Below, one piece after another: positions 56,113 to 64,000 of a stretch of DNA of 64,000 bases. This stretch comes from Lactifluus volemus (lineage: Eukaryota > Basidiomycota > Agaricomycetes > Russulales > Russulaceae), in contig WTXI01000028.1 in the NCBI GenBank assembly GCA_022376515.1, positions 248,001-312,000 of the forward strand, written 5' to 3'. The notes below the pieces were generated by a model that worked only from the letters and a program-made list of their open reading frames with translations, had not been told where the DNA came from and ran no database searches. A program made the position numbers and the translations under genes. Within the stretch, counting starts at the first letter, position 1. Each line of letters begins with the position of its first letter.

Positions 56113-56127
56113 TCCAATATAACTACT
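56113..56127 (+). promoter_or_regulatory. TATA-like core upstream of F-box K
   Basis: TCCAATATAACTACT, then TTCCATAC and TTCTCATTGTCACC, about 40 bp before the ATG at 56165. Confidence 0.45.
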
Positions 56128-56164
56128 TTCCATACCTCTCTTCTCATTGTCACCGCACTATTTG

Positions 56165-57903
56165 ATGAACCCCCTTAAGTACGTCAAAAGAGTCACTGGT
56201 CCTATTTCAAAGTGCCTGACTATATTCGCTATTCAGGCGCACTCGAAAGACCATCAGCCATGGATTGTCAAACTCCCAATCAAGGAGCACTAATTCCCCC
56301 CATCACTCACCCTCCAACGCTTCCCGTTCCAAAATCCACAAGATAGGAAATCGCATGGTATTTTCCAAGAAGGGATTTAGTGTTAATCGAGGACGAGGTA
56401 CGTGATATCGGCTACACTCACAACAATGTCTTATTGTGTGTTGCGCTGCCAGTGGCGGGTCAAATTTCTCCCCGGGTTACGATCTGTTCACTTCCAGATA
56501 ATGTCCTCCTAGACGTCTTCGAATTCTGCCTGTCTAATCGCTCGGACAAAACGAGGGCATGGGCCATGCAATCGCCTAATCAGAATCCTCTGGACCGAGC
56601 GAGGGCATGGTCTAAGCTAGTGCGTGTATGCCAAAGATGGAGATACATCGTATTTGCATCCCCACTTCGTCTCGATCTGCGCCTTCTCTGCACAGACAGG
56701 ACTCCTGTGAAGAAGATGCTGGATGTCTGGCCACCCTTGCCTATCGAAATACAATACTTCTCTGTTCATCTTCGAGTTGAGGATAACATAATTGCTGCAC
56801 TCGAGCACCCTAACCGTGTACGCAGAATTCGGCTCGGTAGGATAAGTATCCCACTGGATCGTTTGGTCGCAGTGATGCAGGAGCTCTTTCCGGAACTGGA
56901 ATCTCTTTATCTTGAAATGTATGGCACGACTCTGCCCGTGCTTCCCAATACGTTCTTAGGTGGATCCGCCCCACGTCTACGATCACTCCATTTGACACGC
57001 ATTCCATTTCCGACATTACCTCAACTTCTTTTGTCATCCAATGACCTTGTCGATCTCCACCTTGAACAGATACCGCATAGTGGCTACATTTCACCCGAGG
57101 CAATGGCTATGTGCATCTCCGCCTTGACCAGCCTCACGAACCTTTCCATCGGTTTCACATCCCCAGCTTCTCGTCCTGATCCAATAACCCGACCTCCACC
57201 TCCGCTGACACGTGCTGTCCTCCCTGCTCTCACCAATTTTTGCTTCCACGGTGTCAGTGCGTACTTGGAGGACCTCATGGCCCGAATCGAGGCCCCTCTG
57301 CTCGAGGTCATAAAAATAGCTTACTTCAATCAACTGGTCTTTGACATCCAACAACTCCCTCGGTTCATCGGTCATGCACCAGCACTTATTTCATGCGATA
57401 CAGCATACATGCTGATTTATAATGACAAAGTCTTGATGGGTTTTTCATCAATGAGACGACCTTCCTATACCCGGTTCCTCACATTGGAAATCCCTGGCAG
57501 GGGCGTAGATTGGCAAGTCTCGTCTCTGGCGCAAATGTGCAACCAGCTTTCCGAGTCGTTCATCATGTCCTGTATTGAAACTCTCTACATCGACAAGATT
57601 CTATGTACGCTTCCATTGACTTTACAAGATGAAATGGACGAGAGACAATGGCTGGAACTTTTCCATCCATTCACTACTGTGCGGACCCTCTATTTATCTC
57701 AAATGATTCATCCACACATCGTGTCAGCGCTGCGAGGGCTCAGTGGGGAAACAGCCACGGAGGTGTTACCTGCATTGGACAATCTTTACCTACAAGAGCA
57801 TTGGGGAATTGAATCAGTGCAGCAAGACATCGAGCCATTCATAATTGCACGTCAGCGTTCTGGTCACCCTGTTTCTATCCACCCCTGGGATGGAAATCGT
57901 TAG
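56165..57903 (+). CDS. F-box/LRR-like protein, array copy K (541 aa)
   Basis: Exons 56165-56178, 56237-56397 and 56453-57903 give 542 codons in frame. The usual GATGCAG acceptor has been rewritten, and CTGCCAG at 56446-56452 serves instead, adding VA before GQISPRV while keeping the frame. The F-box is SLPDNVLLDVFEFCL, followed by an expanded loop (RAWAMQSPNQNPLDRARAW) related to that in copy H. The LRR body is close to C in its second half (SCDTAYMLIYNDKVLMGFSS), and the end is VSIHPWDGNR. It is the longest intact copy. Confidence 0.85.
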
Positions 57904-58244
57904 TTCGATGTACGCCCGTTTATCCATGTCTCAAGCGCTTATTTCTCTTACTGGCCTGTTAGGCTCTCCCTGTGTATATGTAACTCCATTTGTACCGCGG
58001 GCATGCACGCAATGTCATACGAGATGATCGATGCTGTTACCTAATGCAGATGTCATAAGTACTGCAACAGATTAAAACCCTATGCAGCCGCACAGATCCT
58101 CCATGAGTAGGACACATTTAGGTGGCCCCAAAGACAACACCTTTTGGTGGATACTGATAATGTGCCCTACGTCGAGTATATGACGCGTGGTGGATGGAGG
58201 TTCAGGTTTCGTAGACACTGAAAAATGGAACTGGTAACATACTA

Positions 58245-59480
58245 CTACAGTGCCCGCTTGCGAAACCGCCGCGTTGCGCGACACGAGCAGCCTCGACGCC
58301 CCACACCTCCTTGGAACTCCAGATAACGACCCCATCGCCGAATACAAGGCTCCCTCGTCAGGCATGGCAAAGACGGGCGATATCGCACGCAATACCTCCT
58401 CCATCTCTCCCACGACGTAATTCTCGAGGCTGAGAGGCGTACGGGGGTCCCAACGCACCTGCGCGGGCCGCACACACGCAGCGTGCGGCGGCACGACCGA
58501 TCGCCCGAGTGCAAAATCGCCATGGAGCAACGCAATGTCCGCCATCGTCAGCGAGAGCGAACTATATGATGTGGCTCGGTTAGCAGGGAGAGCGCATGCT
58601 CAGAAAGGAAGAGAGAAGTATGCATACTACTTGATTTGTTTAACCGCGATACGCGAGTCGCGGTGTATAGGTCCTTCCACATCCGTTCATATACCTTCTT
58701 GCGGTGACGCACAGGCAAGGGTAGCTCGATCGGTCGGCCCACGAGCTTTCACAACGTGTAGGTCGCGATGTGCAGACCGAAGAGTGCCGGGAGCGGACCA
58801 AGCATGGGCAAGATGCATGCGTGAAAGGGAAGCAGAGGCACCAGTTCGTCCACGGAGCCCATAGCGAGTTCAGAGTTGGCCAGCGGGAGAAACGTCACGT
58901 CGTCGCTGGGAATCTCGGAAGAGAATACCGCCGGGATTGAGCATTCGCGCGCGGAGGAGGCGGGTGAGGGCAAGGGCAAGAGGGCCGATGGGTCATCGGC
59001 GGTGTTGGAGGGTCGGGTGCTGCCTCGAGGATGTAGTGGTTGGGGATGAAACCGCGTTGCCTGTGCTTATCTCAGCGTCGGGTAACTGTACAATGTCCGC
59101 TACGCTTCCCACGCCGTCATCCCGCCCCCGCTGTCCCTAATCCTCATTCCGGCGGCGGAGCGTCTCTCGGATGAGGGCGCCAGAGGCGGAAGTTCACCAC
59201 TCAAAGCAGGGGAGGACGGCATGGAGGAGAACTTGATGTTGTTCTGTATGCAATGCGTAAGCAGCTTGACTTGGGGATGAAATGCAAAGTAATATGTAGA
59301 GTAATGTAGGCCACGTACCGACGACCTATTTTGCATCTCTGCACCGTCCACGATACTGTTTAAGCGAGTCGACCTGCACAAAGGGCGCAATAGCTTGCAG
59401 CATGTACGCGATGCACCTGGAATGTGCCATTGATGAGGCCGACGTCTACGATGGCAGCGGTCACGTTGCGATTTAGTGTG
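58245..59480 (-). pseudogene. Tcd1/TcdA-like remnant, T11
   Basis: The 58072-58545 frame reads IALLHGDFALGRSVVPPHAA, PRTPLSLENYVVGEMEEVL and AISPVFAMPDEGALY, then loses about 80 bp, so that the VGLNRAQGYVDALGEPIDP segment is missing. Next come SSARECSIPAVFSSEIPSDD, VTFLPLANSELAMGSVDELV and MLGPLPALFGLHIATYTL with a stop (58749-58979). The loop and the first third are lost, apart from a short FHPQVKLLTHCIQNNIKFSS stretch at 59220-59290. Confidence 0.65.
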
Positions 59481-59605
59481 TTTGTGACGATGGTTTGTGA
59501 CGATGGAGTACGCCGGGACCTATTCTAAAAGCAGAAACCTTCCGGCACCAGATTATACGACACATCTACGAATCCCCATGTGGTTGGAATCGCAGCCTCT
59601 CTATC

Positions 59606-59619
59606 AACAATATAACTAG
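59606..59619 (+). promoter_or_regulatory. TATA-like core upstream of F-box L
   Basis: CAACAATATAACTA, followed by GTTTCCATACTTCTCTTCTC, about 40 bp before the ATG at 59658. Confidence 0.45.
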
Positions 59620-59657
59620 TTTCCATACTTCTCTTCTCGTTGTCACCGCACTCGTCG

Positions 59658-61293
59658 ATGAACCCTCTTAAGTACGTTACTAAAAGGGCTCTCACTGGCC
59701 CGTACCTGACTTTAGGCAGGCGCACTCGAAACCTCATCGGCCATGTATTGTCAAGCTCCCAATCAACGAGCACTGATATCCCCCATCACTCACCCTCCGA
59801 GTCCAACACTTCTCCTTCTATGACTCACAAAATAGGAAAGCACATGAGATGTTCCAAGGGATCAAGGTGGATTCGAAGACGAGGTACGTGATATCGGCTA
59901 CACTCACAACGATGTCTTATTATACGATGCAGGTCGAATATCACCCCGTGTTACAATCTGTTTGCTTCCAGATGATGTCCTCCTAGACATCTTCGAATTC
60001 TGCCTACCTCATCCTCTAGACCGAGTGAGGACATGGCCCAAGCTAGTGCATGTATGCCAAAGATGGCGATACATTGTGTTTGCATCTCCACCTCGTCTCG
60101 ATCTCCGCCTTCTCTGCACAGAAAGGGTTCCTGTGAGGAAGATGCTGGATGACTGGCCCCCCTTGCCTATCGAAATACAGTTCCGTTTTGTTGATCGTCA
60201 AGATGAGGATAATGTAATTGTTGCACTCGAGCACCCTAACCGTGTACGCAGCATTTCGCTCAGTGGAATAACGATTCCACTGGAGCGTTTGGCCGCAGTG
60301 ATGCAAGAGCCATTTCCGGAACTGGAATATCTTTTTCTTCAGATGCTAAAAGGGACTGTGCTGGCGCTTCCCAATACGTTCTTAGGCGGATCCGCTCCAC
60401 GTCTACGATCACTCGATTTGAAACATATTCCATTTCCGACATTACCTCGACTTCTTTTGTTATCCCCTGACCTTGTCGATCTCTCCCTTGATCGGATACC
60501 ACATGATGGTTACATACCGCCCGAGGCAATGGCTATGTGCATCTCCGCCTTGACCAGCCTCACCAAGCTTTCCATCAATTTCGTATCCCCAACTTCTCGT
60601 CCTCATCCAACAAACCGACGTCCACCTCCAATTGCACGTGCTGTCCTCCCCGCTCTCACAGATTTTGACTTCTGTGGTGTCAGCGAGTACTTGGAGGACC
60701 TCATGGCCCAAATAGATGCGCCTCTACTCCACGCCGCCCGAATAAAAATTTTCAATCAGCTGGTCTTTGGCATCCAACAACTCCCTCGGCTCATTGGGCA
60801 TGCACCAGCACTAATGTCATACAATACAGCAAATATAGACATTTATGCTAACCACGTCGCGATGACGTTTTTATCAATGAATCGATTTTCCATAACCGGG
60901 GTCCTTACATTCGAAATCTCGTGCAGAGGGGTAGATTGGCAAGTCTCCTCCATTGCGCAAATATGCAACCAACTTTCGTCCGTCCTGTCTAGTCTTAAAC
61001 AGCTCAAGATATACGTGTTGGGATCGATTCCGCAAGTCGACATGGACGACGCACAATGGCTGGATCTCTTCCTGCCATTTACTGCTATTCAGACCCTGGA
61101 GATATCGGATAAGCAGTCACTCGTCGTGTCAGCGCTACGAGGGCTCAGTGGGGAATCGGCCACACAGGTGTTACCCGCATTGGAGAGGCTTCACGTATCA
61201 GAGTATCAGGTATATCAGTACTGGACGTGGCCATTCGTCATTGCACGTCAGCGTTCTAATCACCCTGTGGCTGTCCTCAGAGAAAGGATATAG
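59658..61293 (+). CDS. F-box/LRR-like protein, array copy L (512 aa)
   Basis: Exons 59658-59671, 59720-59883 and 59933-61293 give 513 codons in frame. Intron 1 is shortened to 48 nt (59672-59719). Exon 2 is the clearest example of the leader (RRTRNLIGHVLSSSQSTSTD, then MTHKIGKHMRCSKGSRWIRR). Intron 2 is 49 nt. The F-box begins LLPDDVLLDIFEFCL, followed by the full LRR body and the ending HPVAVLRERI. The sequence from SYNTANIDIYAN to the end is closest to copy A at the other end of the array. Confidence 0.85.
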
Positions 61294-61558
61294 TGACCTA
61301 CAACCTCTTCTTCCACTCCTAGTTGGTTCATGCTACTCCCGTAATCCCATTGTCCCGCCCTGTATATATCTAACACCTCTTCATGTGCATGCCATTATCT
61401 AAGAGTAGACTTTATAAAGTTTCAGTCAACGAGAAATAATGGGTTAAGATGTAATTTGACTGAGTTGAAGGACAACCCGTACTATGAAGGCTGCCCTACG
61501 TTTACCCTAAGCTGATGCCACCAGAGTTAAAATCGTTGATATATAAAATTGTGACATA

Positions 61559-62420
61559 TTACTGCAGTGTCCACTCGCGAAACCGCCGTGCCTGCGCAAT
61601 ACGAAACTGCGCGACACGAGCAGCATCGATGCCCCACACCTCCTCTGAGCTCCAGATGACGACCCCATTCTTGAACCGAGTGGGATCGATCGGCTCTTCA
61701 AGCGCGTCGACGTAGCCCTGCGCTTCGTAGAAACCCAGAGGATCTTCGTACACGGCATCTGCATCAGGCATGGCACAGACGCGCGACATCGCACGCGATA
61801 CCTCCTTCATCTCTCCCACAACGCAATTTTCGAGGCTGAGAGGTGTACGGGGGTCCCAGCGTACCAGCGCGGGTCGAACACACGCAGAGTGCGGCGGCAC
61901 GATCGATCGCCCAAGCGCAAAATCGTCATCGAGCAACGCAATGTCCGCCGTCGTCGGCGAGAGTGAACTATATAATGTGGCTCAGTTAGCAGGGAGAGCG
62001 CATGCTCCAAAAGGAAGAGAGAAGCATGCGTACTTGATTTGTTTACTCGTAATGTGCGACTCGTGGTGCAATAGGTCCTTCCACATCCGTTCGTAGGGCT
62101 TCTTGCGGTGACGCGCAGGCAGCGCGTGGCGGAGGGGGGTGAGGGCAAGGGCAAGGGTGCAGATAGGTCATCATCGGCGATGGCGGAGGGAGAGTCTGAT
62201 GAGGGCACCAGAGGCGGAAGATGAACACTCAGAGCACGGGAGGAACGGCATGGAGACGGTGGCAGCTGGCGCATCACGCACGTGACTCGGAGCGGGTCCG
62301 AGTCGTGTCGCAAATAAGTCAACAATTTTAGATGCGTGTCGGGCCCGACTTTGTGCCATCACCCATGGAGGAAAGCTTGATGTTTCTCCGTTGGCAATGC
62401 GTGAGCGGCTTTACTACAGG
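61559..62420 (-). pseudogene. Tcd1/TcdA-like remnant, T12 (best C-terminal exon)
   Basis: The last exon is open for 125 codons to its natural stop (61559-61936): DFALGRSIVPPHSACVRPAL, VRWDPRTPLSLENCVVGEMK, MPDADAVYEDPLGFYEAQGY, PIDPTRFKNGVVIWSSEEVW and VAQFRIAQARRFREWTLQ. This is the reference for the strap in the other copies. The preceding intron has a TATAG acceptor and a GTACGCATGC donor. Upstream, the VVYSSEVP...CELAG exon is deleted. A decayed SSMGDGTKSGPTRI segment at 62320-62370 is the last recognisable part, and the ATP-loop half is absent. Confidence 0.7.
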
Positions 62421-64000
62421 ATGGAATGCAAGGTAACATGTCCGTCGCGATGCGTGACGCCGTCGTCGTCGATATGCCATCCCGATTGTCGAGTTGGACG
62501 TGCCCTGATCAAAGTGGACATCCACAGTCGGCGCATGAAGGGTGGCCAATGCGAGGCTGGCTGGCGAAAGACGACGATTCGTCCGATCAAGGTGGCGACG
62601 TGATATGGCGCGTAAACGGACGCGTACACGGAGGGCGGCAAAAGCTGTCAAGGCGGTTCTTACAAACGGGACCAAGATTCGGGCGTGAAGACCGCCACCT
62701 CCAGCGTTGTTGACAGAGGGACAGACGATATGGATGATATATTGTGAGGCGTCGATCAAGGTGCACTTTAGGGGCAGTTTGACCAAAATCGAGGTGATAG
62801 AGGGCGACATGGTGCCCTGGCGGGAGAATGGTGTAAGTGACTAGGACCATCCGATACCACGTGCATTGCAAAGGAGATCGCAGGCGTCGATGAGGACATT
62901 TGAGAGCCGCTCAATAGGAAGACCGTTCAGTAAGTCGTACCTCCTTAATGGTCTCCTGGTAAATGTCCATCCGTTCGATTGATATCAGCGCCACGGCGAA
63001 TATTGCGGCCTACATCACCAGTTTCAGAAAAACAAATCGTTTTCTCCTCAACTTCCTGTCGTCTACCTTGATATGTTCATAAAGTACTCCGAGTCTCGTT
63101 GTGTAACCTAGGTATCTAACAAGAAGTTGTTCCTTGCGTTTCGGTACTGCATCCCTGGAATGTTGAAGCGAATACTTTATTCTATTTTCCCTCAGCGGAT
63201 AAAGAATGTTTGTCGCGGGTTATTCAGTAATATAGTACGGTACAGACGCTGACCTTTATCCGCCACCAGATTTGGTGACGTTTCGCGTCTGTCTGTTAAG
63301 TTGCGTAAACCCGACTGAGCTTTAGCTCTGTGTCTCTTAACTTAGGAGGATCCGAGTAAATGGCAAAACGTGACATGAGTACCAACCTGCGCACGTGCAC
63401 GTGTAGACTTGCCAAATGGAGCAAAATTCACTCCGATTTGAAACTCGAGCGTCTGGTACCGAGACTACATTGGTTATCTATTATCTATTACCCACCTTCA
63501 CAGTTTACCTTGGCAACAGGTTTCCATTACAATTATCTTGTGCTGTATGATGAATCATATGTCCCTCTTTGTTCCTTAATAGACTGTCCTCATGTGGCCT
63601 AGATATTATCATCAAGGCGATGAACCAGGTGCCCTTATATTTAGAGTGATTTCAACTTGACATACGGCTGGCTATTCCAAACAATGATGGTGCCCTTTAT
63701 TTTTTCAATAGATAGCGTGTCATTCTAGTGTTTCGAGTGACAATAGTCGCCGCCCCTGGCCCGTCCAGTGCTTTCACTTACATGATAGACACAAAATAGA
63801 ACCGCATCTTGTAGGTCCAAAACATGTCTCCCAATTGCTACTTAGGTTGTCCGAATTCGTCCTTTTATAAGGATGAAGGATTCGTAATCTTTCGGTGCAA
63901 TACCGCTTCCATTATCAATAGCTTCAATAGTCTTTAAGATCGTGGATGTTAGATATCTAAACTCGTCTCATTGGACCCAACATTGGCAGCGATGACGCGC
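62420..64000. other. Right flank of the array, no gene recognised
   Basis: No F-box copy follows T12 within the window. A - strand frame (62328-62810, 160 codons) starts in unrelated sequence and runs into the T12 remnant; it has no motif that I recognise. 62880-64000 is more AT-rich, with only short frames (63360-63602 at most). It may be single-copy flank, but this cannot be shown from here. Confidence 0.4.

Noticed and set aside
62328..62810. 160-codon - strand frame as a real gene next to T12
   Set aside because: Its end overlaps the Tcd1-like remnant, its composition is biased, and no motif is recognisable; kept only as unassigned flank.

Overview
The window looks like a basidiomycete (Agaricomycetes-type) genomic DNA segment. 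It has ~50-nt GT-AG introns, a large F-box/LRR-like family of the kind expanded in mushroom-forming fungi, and Gypsy, Copia, PIF/Harbinger and Helitron elements typical of such genomes. No rRNA, tRNA or CRISPR was seen.

Backbone: nearly the whole window is one tandem array. Twelve copies (A-L) of an F-box protein gene lie on the + strand, with stops at 1213, 7787, 11214, 14657, 22612, 32644, 36468, 48001, 51378, 54306, 57903 and 61293. After each copy, on the - strand and convergent with it, lies a decayed copy (T1-T12) of a ThiF/E1-like gene of the Tcd1/TcdA type (tRNA threonylcarbamoyladenosine dehydratase). The uninterrupted unit is about 3.4 kb (for example 11214 to 14657 is 3443 bp). F-box copies C, D, E, F, G, K and L are intact under a three-exon model (14-nt first exon, ~160-nt second exon, ~1.4-kb third exon). 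A is open but runs off the window edge. B, H, I and J are broken. Every Tcd1-like copy appears broken, so the two partners of the duplicated unit have had different fates.

Insertions by region: 5290-6407 is a poly(A)-tailed retroposon with a 14-bp target duplication, inside F-box B. 17402-17850 is a solo LTR, and an apparently intact Harbinger element (17853-20861) sits exactly on its right border. 23030-29607 is a Gypsy element with identical 145-bp LTRs but several coding lesions, inside T5. 38474-38731 is a possible MITE. 40230-47675 is a Helitron-like segment with a PIF1-type helicase remnant inside F-box H, and it is itself split by a full-length, apparently intact Copia element (40408-46091; 5-bp target duplication AGGCA, identical 451-bp LTRs). 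52533-53107 is a second insert ending in the same terminal hairpin as the Helitron-like segment. Two ~0.7-kb blocks (2737-3497 and 16287-16975) are copies of a third, LRR-like sequence and mark an older, longer duplication unit. Beyond about 62.4 kb the array ends or becomes unrecognisable.

How it fits together: the F-box proteins probably serve as substrate adaptors of SCF-type ubiquitin ligases (family knowledge), and the array looks like a birth-and-death cluster that makes diversified adaptors. The Tcd1-like copies are most simply read as hitchhikers that decayed. Antisense or convergent transcription between the two is possible but only an inference.
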